Assembly (NCBI GenBank): GCA_964579415.1
Contig: CAZOGW010000072.1
Span: forward strand, 1 to 15,548
Direction of reading: 5' to 3'
Origin: CAZOGW01 sp964579415
Lineage (GTDB): Bacteria; Actinomycetota; Acidimicrobiia; Spongiisociales; UBA5794
DNA length: 15,548 bases
Shown: in pieces, positions 6,772 to 13,311 of the stretch
How the letters are laid out: every line of letters begins with the position of its first letter
Position numbering within the stretch: the stretch's first letter is position 1
Made by a program: the position numbers and the translations under genes
The notes under the pieces: model-generated
Told to the model about the DNA's origin: nothing
What the model saw: only the letters and a program-made list of their open reading frames with translations
Database searches by the model: none

Positions 6772-7227
6772 GTGCACGACGACTCGACCGCATGGGACCG
6801 CGAGCTGCGCCTCGTCCACGAGAGACTCCGCGCCAGCCTGGCGCTGGCCCGGGAGGCCGTCGACGGGGGCGCCGCCGCGTCGTTCGAGCGGCTCCTCACG
6901 TTCTGCAAGGGCTTCTGCGCTGCCCTCGACGGGCATCACACCAGCGAGGATGCCGCGCTGTTCCCTGCCCTGCTGGACCGCCATCCCGAGCTGGCAGGCA
7001 CGGTGGCCAAGCTGACGCAGGACCACAGCATGCTGGCGTACCTCCTCGGCGATTTCTCCCGAGCCCTCGGCGACGGCACCGAACCCGATGACCTGCACCG
7101 CCACCTCGACGGCATCGAGGCGATCATGGAGACCCACTTCGGCTTCGAGGAGCGCCAACTGCTGGAGCCTCTACGCCGGCTCGTCACCGCAGCCACCCCG
7201 CGCGACATGTTCGGCTCGCTCGCCTGA
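6772..7227 (+). CDS. Hemerythrin HHE cation-binding protein
   Basis: Four-helix-bundle protein of the hemerythrin/HHE family (PF01814), 151 residues, expected to bind a non-haem di-iron centre or a small ligand. Candidate ligands are all present: H16, H55-x3-E59 in GHHTSEDAALFPALL, H85 in TQDHSML and H122-x3-E126 in METHFGFEER. The GTG start is 8 nt after the esterase stop with GGGCGG between; a nearby ATG at 6792 is out of frame. It is the last gene of the operon. Its role beside a ligase and two esterases is unclear: it could be an oxygen, redox or metal sensor, or an oxygen-dependent modifying enzyme. No clear terminator follows before the convergent PIN gene. Confidence 0.85.
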   Translation: MHDDSTAWDRELRLVHERLRASLALAREAVDGGAAASFERLLTFCKGFCAALDGHHTSEDAALFPALLDRHPELAGTVAKLTQDHSMLAYLLGDFSRALGDGTEPDDLHRHLDGIEAIMETHFGFEERQLLEPLRRLVTAATPRDMFGSLA

Positions 7228-7278
7228 GTCACCGCGTGGTCCCGGCGTCACTTGGGCCCTCGCGGCTCAGAACAGCCC

Positions 7279-7659
7279 TCACACGTCGGCAACGTGTACA
7301 TCCATCGCGTGCGAGGCCAAAGCTTCGAGGTCACCCCGGTCTCCGGTGAGGATGGTCCCACCCGGCTCGCCGAGAGCGACGACCAGCGCATCCACCACCG
7401 AGCCCCGCCCGGCGAGCGCACGGAGCTGCCCGGCGCGCCGGGCCACAGATTCGGGAACCTCGGGTTCGACGTCGCAGCTCTTGAGAAGGCGATTCGCATC
7501 GGTGTCGGTTCGTGCCGCTCCCGACGTCGACTCGGCGACCACGACCGTGGCAACCAACGGTGGCCACAGGCCCTCGGCCTTGAGAGCAGCGATCAGGGCA
7601 GCAGCTTGTCGGCTCCGTCGGGCAAGGCGACTGAGGCCACCCGAGTCGAGGATGAGCAC
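7279..7659 (-). CDS. PIN-domain ribonuclease, VapC-like, apparently without antitoxin
   Basis: Predicted Mg-dependent RNase of the PIN family, 126 residues, of the VapC toxin type. The acidic positions are in place: D5 (LILDSGGLS), E43 (VVVAEST), D90 (SVVDALVV) and D107/D110 (LTGDRGDLEAL). I start at GTG 7659, where the PIN fold begins (LILDSGG); the frame is open a further 129 nt upstream but without family resemblance. No ribbon-helix-helix, AbrB or Phd antitoxin is readable upstream. However, a TGA in another frame lies only 2 nt before the GTG, closing a 19-residue open stretch, as if an antitoxin gene once ended there. It converges with the hemerythrin gene and is divergent from the next small operon. 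Confidence 0.75.
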   Translation of the reverse strand: MLILDSGGLSRLARRSRQAAALIAALKAEGLWPPLVATVVVAESTSGAARTDTDANRLLKSCDVEPEVPESVARRAGQLRALAGRGSVVDALVVALGEPGGTILTGDRGDLEALASHAMDVHVADV

Positions 7660-7771
7660 CTTCAGCCGGCCTGCCGATTGGAGGATCGCTCCGAGATGCT
7701 CCTCGCGATCGCCTCGACTCGAGCTCACTGGGCTTGTCCGAAAGGGCGGGCAACCGCTCCTGCGTGGGTCG

Positions 7772-7915
7772 GTGGTTCGGCATGCCAACTTGGTCGGAGA
7801 GGCAGAGGGAAGCGCTTGGTACGCCTACCTGACAGAAGACGACACGTACTTCGTCAGGAAGCTCCACGATCCCCCATTCGCTATGTTCGAGTGCAAACGG
7901 GTCGGGGGGCGATGA
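7772..7915 (+). pseudogene. Possible fragment of a PD-(D/E)XK restriction nuclease
   Basis: A short frame of 47 codons from GTG 7772, the start being uncertain (TTG 7790 is possible and the frame is open further upstream). The readable part, TEDDTYFVRKLHDPPFAMF then ECKRVG, has acidic residues (D23, D24, D33) followed by E40-C-K42, the pattern of a PD-(D/E)XK nuclease core strand. From memory, similar FECKRVG strings occur inside larger type II endonucleases, so I read this as a remnant whose two flanks are missing. Its TGA overlaps the next ATG (ATGA), and a phage-type adenine methyltransferase lies two genes on, which fits a decayed restriction-modification unit. Alternatively it is a genuine small protein. 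Confidence 0.4.
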
Positions 7916-8094
7916 GCACGAGCTTCACCAAGGTCTCAATCGATCTCGACGCTGATCGAGAACTCACCGCCTACTTCCGGGAAAGCAGCCCTTGGTCGAC
8001 CTGGTTCAACGTAATCGATCCCATTGCAGAGTTGAGCGAACTTCAACAGGACCTTCTGCGACTTCGGGACATCCGCGAGGAGGTACTCAAGTGA
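7912..8094 (+). CDS. Small hypothetical protein in methyltransferase operon
   Basis: Encodes 60 residues starting MSTSFTKVSIDLDADREL and ending in an amphipathic helix (LQQDLLRLRDIREEVLK). I do not recognise the family. The start overlaps the preceding stop (ATGA) and its stop overlaps the methyltransferase start (GTGA), so it sits in a translationally coupled chain; GGGGGG just upstream can serve as ribosome-binding site. No signal peptide, membrane segment or catalytic motif is visible. G+C is low for the window: 31 of 60 bases in 7981-8040, against 46 of 60 in 11701-11760. It could be a small partner or regulator of the methyltransferase, or a remnant of a larger gene. Confidence 0.55.
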   Translation: MSTSFTKVSIDLDADRELTAYFRESSPWSTWFNVIDPIAELSELQQDLLRLRDIREEVLK

Positions 8095-8654
8095 CCGCAG
8101 GACGCCAACCCGTTTCAAACACCAAAGACTGGTGTACCCCTCCCGCCATCGTCGACTCCGTCCGCAAGTGTTTTGGCGGATCGATCGAGCTGGATCCCTG
8201 CTCGAACGAGTTCTCGACGGTTGGCGCCGACGTCGAGTACCGTCTTCCGGAGCACGATGGTCTCCGAGAGTCTTGGGACTACCGCACCATCTACGTCAAC
8301 CCGCCTTATGGCAGCGACCCAGCGCGAGGCACCCGCATCCTTCATTGGTTCACACGGATGGCCGATGCGGCGACCAAGGGCGCTTCGGTGATCGCGTTGG
8401 TTCCAGTCGCCACGAACACGTCACATTGGAAGCGATGCGTCTATCCAGTGGCGAGGTCCATCTGCTTCCTCTACGAACCTCGAGTGCGCTTCTTCATCGG
8501 TGGAGTCGAAGACCCGAAGGGCGCACCTATGTCGTGTGCGGTCATCTACTGGGGTGACGATCCGACAGCCTTCAGCGATGCCTTCAGCGACCACGGTGCC
8601 GTCGTCTCGCTCGCGGGAGTTGCGCTGCCTCCCAGCCAGCCGACACTCCTGTAG
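8091..8654 (+). CDS. Phage-type DNA N6-adenine methyltransferase (Dam family)
   Basis: Predicted S-adenosylmethionine-dependent DNA adenine methyltransferase of the phage Dam family (PF05869), 187 residues. Diagnostic segments are the family-typical opening TKDWCTPPAIVDSV (11-24), FGGSIELDPCSN (28-39), the catalytic NPPY motif at N70-P-P-Y73 in IYVNPPYGSDPARG, and LVPVATNTSHW (103-113). The GTG start overlaps the upstream stop (GTGA). Length is normal, so it is probably intact. Such genes are usually carried by prophages or mobile islands, and none of the neighbours are phage structural genes. Together with the truncated nuclease-like ORF upstream and the locally lower GC it suggests a laterally acquired remnant. 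The recognition sequence cannot be inferred. Confidence 0.85.
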   Translation: MTAGRQPVSNTKDWCTPPAIVDSVRKCFGGSIELDPCSNEFSTVGADVEYRLPEHDGLRESWDYRTIYVNPPYGSDPARGTRILHWFTRMADAATKGASVIALVPVATNTSHWKRCVYPVARSICFLYEPRVRFFIGGVEDPKGAPMSCAVIYWGDDPTAFSDAFSDHGAVVSLAGVALPPSQPTLL

Positions 8655-8669
8655 CTGCGTTGTTCCAGC

Positions 8670-8694
8670 GAAGCCCTCATCCATGAGGGCCTTC
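8670..8694. terminator. Bidirectional hairpin between convergent methyltransferase and hyuB
   Basis: GCCCTCAT and ATGAGGGC form a stem around a very short loop; three further pairs (GAA/TTC) close it across one bulged C. It lies 15 nt after the methyltransferase stop and its outer bases overlap the hyuB stop codon. The position between convergent genes fits a shared terminator, although neither strand has a real U-tract. Confidence 0.6.
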
Positions 8695-10243
8695 ACGGAT
8701 GCGACTCACCCCACCCGCCGCCGCCCGGGGTGAGGACGAGGAGGCGGTCGCCCGGGCCGACGTCGACGGTGGTCTTGCCCTCGAGGCGGTGCCGGGTGCC
8801 GTCGGCTCGGATGAGCCAGTCTTCGCCGCACGCTCCGGGCTCGCCGCCGGCGAGACCCCATGGCGGGACGACGCGGCGCTCGCCCATCAGCGACACGGTG
8901 GCGGGCACGTCGAACTCGATCTCGCGCTCGATGCCGTCGCCGCCGGGGTGAAGACCGGCGCCGCCACTCCCCTCCCGCAGCCGGTAGGTGACCACCCGGA
9001 ACGGGTAGTGCGCCGCCAGCGACTCGACGGGAGTGTTCCGCGTATTCGTCATCCCGGTGTGGATGCCTGACTGGCCGGGGGCGTCGGGGCGGCCTCCCTG
9101 GCCTCCGGCCACGGTCTCGTAGTAGGCGAAGTCGTCGTTGCCGATGAGGATGTTGTTCATCGTCCCCTGCCCTGCCGCGGGCACACGGCCGGGGGCGACT
9201 TGTGCAAGGGCGCCGAGGAGCACGTCGGCGATGCGCTGGCTCGTCTCGACATTGCCCGCCGCCACCGCCGCCGGCGCCAGCGCGTCGACCAGCGTCCCCG
9301 GCTCGGTGACGAGTCGGATAGGCCGGTAGCAGCCCCCGTTGGCCGGGATGGTGGGGTCGGTGGCGACACGCACCGCGTAGTAGAGGCAGGAAAGGGTCAC
9401 CGCGACGACGGCGTTGATGTTGCCCTCCACCTGGGGAGCCGTTCCGGAGAAGTCGGCGGTGAGGGTCTCGCCGTCGACGGCGACGGCGACGCGAACCGGG
9501 AGCAGCCCACCCTTCCACTCCATGACGTCCTCGAACCGGTAGGTGCCGTCGGGAAGCTCCGCCAGGGCGGCCCCCATACGGCGCTCCCCGTAGTCGAGCA
9601 ATGCCCCGGCAACCGTCAGGTAGGCGGCTGCGCCTTCAGCGCCGGCCAGCGCGGTGATCCGCTCGGCGCCGGCCTCGTTGGCTCCGAGCTGGGCCGACAG
9701 ATCGCCGAGCCGCTCCGCCGGCGTGCGGGTGGCGGTCAGGAACGGGTCGAGGAACTCGGGGAGCCACTCGCCGTCGCGCACCGCCGGCGTCGGCGGCACC
9801 ACGATCCCCTCCTGGTCCACCGTGACAGCATGAGCCGGCATCGATCCAGGCGCCTCTCCACCCACGTCGGCATGGTGGGCCCGGTTCGCCACCCACCCGA
9901 TCAGCTCCCCGCCCAGATGCACCGGACGCACCAGCGTGAGGTCGTTGAGGTGGGTACCCCCGTGGTACGGGTCGTTGACGGCGTACTGCATCCCTGGCTC
10001 GACCCCGTCGCCGAAACGGCCCAGGACCGCCGCCACCGACGCCGGCATCGACCCCAGATGCACCGGGATGTGCTCGGCCTGGGCCAGCATCTCGCCACCG
10101 GGCACGAACACCGCCGCCGAGCAGTCCGCCCGCTCCTTGATGTTCGGCGAGTACGCCGTCCGCCGCAGCACCACCCCCATCTCGTCGGCCACCGACGCCA
10201 ACCGGTTCCGGGCCACCTCCAGGAGCACAGGATCGATGTTCAC
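8693..10243 (-). CDS. hyuB: Hydantoinase B / oxoprolinase family subunit
   Basis: Subunit B of an ATP-dependent cyclic-amide hydrolase of the N-methylhydantoinase/5-oxoprolinase/acetone-carboxylase superfamily (PF02538), 516 residues, a normal length. Recognisable segments are IDPVLLEVARNRLASVADEM at the N-terminus, RTAYSPNIKERADCSAAVF, NDPYHGGTHLNDLTLVRPV, ANRAHHADVGG, a central GNINAVVAVTLSCLYYAVR, and C-terminal GGAGLHPGGDG and LLVLTPGGGGWG. The GTG start has GGGAGGGG close upstream. Its usual partner, subunit A, is encoded on the same strand but separated from it by a vapBC cassette. The exact substrate (hydantoin, 5-oxoproline, or a ketone in carboxylase relatives) cannot be decided from sequence alone. 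Confidence 0.92.
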   Translation of the reverse strand: MNIDPVLLEVARNRLASVADEMGVVLRRTAYSPNIKERADCSAAVFVPGGEMLAQAEHIPVHLGSMPASVAAVLGRFGDGVEPGMQYAVNDPYHGGTHLNDLTLVRPVHLGGELIGWVANRAHHADVGGEAPGSMPAHAVTVDQEGIVVPPTPAVRDGEWLPEFLDPFLTATRTPAERLGDLSAQLGANEAGAERITALAGAEGAAAYLTVAGALLDYGERRMGAALAELPDGTYRFEDVMEWKGGLLPVRVAVAVDGETLTADFSGTAPQVEGNINAVVAVTLSCLYYAVRVATDPTIPANGGCYRPIRLVTEPGTLVDALAPAAVAAGNVETSQRIADVLLGALAQVAPGRVPAAGQGTMNNILIGNDDFAYYETVAGGQGGRPDAPGQSGIHTGMTNTRNTPVESLAAHYPFRVVTYRLREGSGGAGLHPGGDGIEREIEFDVPATVSLMGERRVVPPWGLAGGEPGACGEDWLIRADGTRHRLEGKTTVDVGPGDRLLVLTPGGGGWGESHP

Positions 10244-10357
10244 CAGCCCCTCCCGGCATCGCAGCGAAGAGCCCGAAAGGCATGGCGCCGCCGGCGACCG
10301 GGCTGACTCCGTGCGCCACGGACCAATAGAGCCGGGCGGGATACGGCGAAACGATCT

Positions 10358-10783
10358 TCAGACGACCGAGCCACGTGGAACGATCCATCTGGTGTGCTGC
10401 CCCGACACGGATGCGATGTGGTCGAAGTCGGCGTCGTAGTGCACGACGACGGCAGCGTGATACTCGGCGACGGCCGCAGTGAGAATGTCGAAGACGCCGG
10501 CGGCACGATGCTGTCCCCGGGCGGCGAGCATCGCCTGCGTGCGCCGAGCGCGGGCACCTATCTCCGGATTCATGGGAAGGTCGGTGAACCCGGTGGACCG
10601 CAGGCGGGAGATGGCCTCGTACTCGGCGGGGTTCCTGGCCGAGTACAGCACTTCCAGATCGATGGTCGCACAGGTCGCCAGGAGTCCGAGACGACCGAGG
10701 CGGCCCAGTTCGGTTGCGATGTCGGCAATGTGGATCCTTGCCAGGGCGCTGGTGTCGACCAGGTGCAACCCGGCAGGGATCAA
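10358..10783 (-). CDS. vapC: VapC-type PIN ribonuclease toxin
   Basis: Toxin of a type II VapBC module, 141 residues, predicted to cleave RNA (typically tRNA or rRNA). The four PIN acidic positions are clear: D10 in LVDTSALAR, E44 in IDLEVLYSA, D99 in GVFDILTAA and D117/D119 in HYDADFDHIA. The start is TTG at 10783, overlapping the vapB stop in a TTGA; no ATG or GTG near the correct N-terminus fits better. The weak start and the overlap agree with low, antitoxin-coupled toxin synthesis. A further 114 nt, where I see no gene, separates it from hyuB. Confidence 0.9.
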   Translation of the reverse strand: MIPAGLHLVDTSALARIHIADIATELGRLGRLGLLATCATIDLEVLYSARNPAEYEAISRLRSTGFTDLPMNPEIGARARRTQAMLAARGQHRAAGVFDILTAAVAEYHAAVVVHYDADFDHIASVSGQHTRWIVPRGSVV

Positions 10784-10995
10784 CGACGTGCCCCGGCCAT
10801 GACCTCGGAGTCGGCGAGGTCAGGGCTTCCCCAGACCAGCGGCTCGTCGAAGGCCGCGGCGCGGCGGCGGCGATCGGCGACGAAGGCCAGGGCGGCGTTG
10901 ACCGTGTCCACCTTGGTCGTGGTGCCGAGCTCCCGGGCAGCGGCCGCCAGCTTCTCGTCGTCCAGGTCGATGGTTGTCCGACTCACGCCATCCAC
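10780..10995 (-). CDS. vapB: VapB-type ribbon-helix-helix antitoxin
   Basis: Antitoxin partner of the downstream VapC, 71 residues. The N-terminal ribbon-helix-helix DNA-binding part reads RTTIDLDDEKLAAAARELG then TTTKVDTVNAALAFV, typical of VapB (DUF2191-like) proteins. The C-terminal part (DEPLVWGSPDLADSEVM), which should wrap the toxin, is of normal length. The start is GTG at 10995, with a second in-frame GTG nine bases later as the alternative. It lies 45 nt downstream of the hyuA stop on the same strand. The module should autorepress its own promoter, but I could not assign an operator. Confidence 0.88.
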   Translation of the reverse strand: MDGVSRTTIDLDDEKLAAAARELGTTTKVDTVNAALAFVADRRRRAAAFDEPLVWGSPDLADSEVMAGARR

Positions 10996-11040
10996 GATAG
11001 CAACGAAGCCATAAGATGTGGCAGGTAAGCCATCATCGAC

Positions 11041-12990
11041 TCACCAAGTCACCGTCAACGCACCCACATCATGGACGGTGGCCCGCTCACCGGGGGCGAT
11101 CCAGGTGGTGGCCTCCCTCTCCTCGATGACTGCAGGACCGATCACCTCGTCGCCGGGTGCGAGTCCCGCGCGGCGCATCACTGTGGCCTCGACCTCGCCG
11201 GCGGTGGTGAGCACCCGGCGGCGGCCGACTTCGGGATCCCCCACCGGCGCCGGGGGCGGCAGCGCCGCCAGGTCGAGCGCCGGTGAGCCGGTCACCTCGG
11301 CTCGCACGGTGACCACCTCGATGGGATCGCCGGGGCGGGCGAACCCGTTACGGCGGCGGTGCTCGGCGTGGAAGGCGGAGGCGAGGTCTTCCCAGGTGTC
11401 GCCGTCGCCCCAGGAGATCGACAGCTCGTGGGACTGGCCCCGGTACCGCGTGTCCATGCGGATCTCGACCGTCACCGGCGTCCCTGCACCGGAGGCGACG
11501 AACCGCTCCCGTGCCGCGGCGCGCACGGTAGCCACGTCGGCCGCCAACCCGGCGGTGTCGGCGTCCATGCGCAGGCGGCTCCGCGCCAGGTCGATGCGAG
11601 GCGGGCTGAGCAGCAGCCCCAGCGCCGAGAACACCCCGGCGTGAGCGGGTACGACGACGCCGGCCATCCCCAGGCGGCGGGCCAGAGCGGTGGCGTGGAG
11701 GCCGCCAGCGCCACCGAAAGCGACGAGGTGGGCGCCCTGGGGATCGGCGCCCTCCTCGACCGAGACCTTGCGCACCGCGCCGGACATCACCTCCTCGACG
11801 ACGGTGAGAATGCCCAGCGCCGCCTCCTGCACGCCGAGGTCGAGGCTGGCCGCCAGCGCTCCCAGCGCGGCCGCAGCCGCCGCGCCCCGGATCGGCACCG
11901 ACCCCGCCAGAGTCCCGCGCCGGTCGATCCTGGCTGCGACGACGTTGGCGTCTGTGACGGTAGGGACATTCCCGCCGCGACCGTACGCCGCCGGCCCGGG
12001 GACCGCACCGGCGCTGCGCGGGCCTACCCGCAAAGCCCCGCCGTCATCCCGCCAGGCGATGCTGCCGCCGCCGGCGCCCACCGTGTGGATAGCGACCGAC
12101 GGCATCCGGCAGGGATGGCCGCCGGGCGCCTGCTCGTAGGACATCTCGGGGCGCCCGCCCTCGATGCGGCACACGTCGGTGGAGGTGCCACCCATGTCGA
12201 ATGAGACGACCCGTCCCAGGCCCAGGGCGGTGGCAAGGGCCGAGGCGGCCACCACACCCCCTGCCGGCCCGGAGAGGACCACGGCGGCGGGAAGCTGGGC
12301 CGCCTCGCCGATGGGGAGCAGGCCGCCCGAGGATCGCATCACCAGGACCTCGGCGGGGAGCCCGGCGGCGACCCCGCGCCGTGCCAGCCGCTCCAGGTAG
12401 CGCCCCGTCCCGGGCGCCAGGTAGGCGTTGAGGACGGTGGTGGCGGTGCGCTCGTACTCGCGGAACTCGGCTACGACCCGGCTCGACCGCGAGACGGCGG
12501 CGTCGGGGAACGCCTCGGTCACCGCGGCGGCGAGGGTCTCCTCGTCGGCGGGGCGTTCGTGGCCGTGGAGCAGCGAGATCGCCACCGCCTCCGCCTCGCC
12601 GAGACCGGGCGGCACCCTCCAGGTGGTGACGTCGTCGGGCACGCCGAACCGGAGCCGGCGAGCGACGAGCGGGTCGGGCCGGTCGGCACCGGTGTCATAG
12701 AGCGACGGCCGATCCTGGCGGCCGATCTCGATCACATCCTCGAACCCGGCGCTGGTGACGAGCGCGGTGGCGGCCCCGCGCCCCTCGAGGAGGGTGTTGG
12801 TGGCGATGGTGGTGCCATGGAGCAGGCGCCCGGCGCCGCCGAGGCCGGTGGCGCCGTCGACCACGGCAATGCTCTGGTCCTGCGGCGTCGAGGGCACCTT
12901 CTCGATGCCCAGCGTGGTCCCGTCATAGCGCACCACGTCGGTGAACGTCCCACCCACGTCGGCCCCGATCACCGCTTCCTCAGGCGCCAC
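11041..12990 (-). CDS. hyuA: Hydantoinase A / oxoprolinase family subunit
   Basis: ATP-binding subunit A of the N-methylhydantoinase/5-oxoprolinase superfamily (PF05378 plus PF01968), 649 residues, close to the usual length. The N-terminal ASKHA-like phosphate loop IGADVGGTFTDVV (8-20), GTTIATNTLLEGRGA, a second phosphate motif in VSFDMGGTSTDVCRIEGG, and IHTVGAGGGSIAW followed by AVPGPAAYGRGG are all present. GAHLVAFGGAGGLHA and HAGVFSALGLLLSPPRIDLA mark the C-terminal half. The GTG start is preceded by GGGAAGG at good spacing. It should form a complex with the HyuB encoded about 800 bp downstream. Only 35 bp separate its start from that of the divergent Nfu-like gene. Confidence 0.93.
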   Translation of the reverse strand: MAPEEAVIGADVGGTFTDVVRYDGTTLGIEKVPSTPQDQSIAVVDGATGLGGAGRLLHGTTIATNTLLEGRGAATALVTSAGFEDVIEIGRQDRPSLYDTGADRPDPLVARRLRFGVPDDVTTWRVPPGLGEAEAVAISLLHGHERPADEETLAAAVTEAFPDAAVSRSSRVVAEFREYERTATTVLNAYLAPGTGRYLERLARRGVAAGLPAEVLVMRSSGGLLPIGEAAQLPAAVVLSGPAGGVVAASALATALGLGRVVSFDMGGTSTDVCRIEGGRPEMSYEQAPGGHPCRMPSVAIHTVGAGGGSIAWRDDGGALRVGPRSAGAVPGPAAYGRGGNVPTVTDANVVAARIDRRGTLAGSVPIRGAAAAAALGALAASLDLGVQEAALGILTVVEEVMSGAVRKVSVEEGADPQGAHLVAFGGAGGLHATALARRLGMAGVVVPAHAGVFSALGLLLSPPRIDLARSRLRMDADTAGLAADVATVRAAARERFVASGAGTPVTVEIRMDTRYRGQSHELSISWGDGDTWEDLASAFHAEHRRRNGFARPGDPIEVVTVRAEVTGSPALDLAALPPPAPVGDPEVGRRRVLTTAGEVEATVMRRAGLAPGDEVIGPAVIEEREATTWIAPGERATVHDVGALTVTW

Positions 12991-13025
12991 GGGTAACCTT
13001 CCCGGTGACTTCCTGCGAGGAGACC

Positions 13026-13280
13026 ATGGCCGTAGCCATCGAGGCGACCCCCAACCCGAATGCGTTGAAGTTCACCGTCGGCACCGAGGTGGGCCCGCCC
13101 CGCACGTTCGTCGCCGGCCGTGACACCGACGACGACACCGCAGCCGAGCTGCTGGCCCTCGACGGGGTCACCAGCGTGTTCATGAGCGCCGACTTCGTCA
13201 CGATCTCCAAGCTTCCCGACGCCGATTGGACCGCCATCGCCGAGGAGGCGCAGGCGATCCTCGAGCGGCGCTTCTCCTGA
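13026..13280 (+). CDS. Stand-alone Nfu/NifU N-terminal-domain protein
   Basis: Small protein of 84 residues matching the Nfu_N domain (PF08712). It opens with MAVAIEATPNPNALKFTVG, has the central LLALDGVTSVFMSADFVTIS and ends after DWTAIAEEAQAILERR. In larger Nfu proteins this domain accompanies a C-terminal CxxC iron-sulfur scaffold domain; here no cysteine and no second domain exist, so it cannot hold a cluster by itself and may act as an adaptor or chaperone. I start at ATG 13026, not the in-frame ATG at 13005, because the family begins at this point and GAGGAG lies immediately upstream. The DUF445 gene follows after 31 nt and is probably co-transcribed. Confidence 0.85.
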   Translation: MAVAIEATPNPNALKFTVGTEVGPPRTFVAGRDTDDDTAAELLALDGVTSVFMSADFVTISKLPDADWTAIAEEAQAILERRFS

Positions 13281-13281
13281 C

Positions 13282-13307
13282 GTCCCGGCCGCCAGCGTAG
13301 GCGGGAC
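13282..13307. other. Hairpin between Nfu-like gene and DUF445 gene
   Basis: GTCCCG-G-CC and GGCGGGAC pair over eight positions with one bulged G and a nine-base loop. The right arm contains the GGCGGGA that would be the ribosome-binding site of the DUF445 gene, so the fold could lower its translation relative to the upstream gene. It may equally be chance in GC-rich DNA. Confidence 0.35.
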
Positions 13308-13311
13308 CACG

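Noticed and set aside
9200..10306. Long plus-strand open frame opposite hyuB
   Set aside because: It is an arginine- and histidine-rich shadow with no motif; hyuB on the minus strand has clear family signatures.
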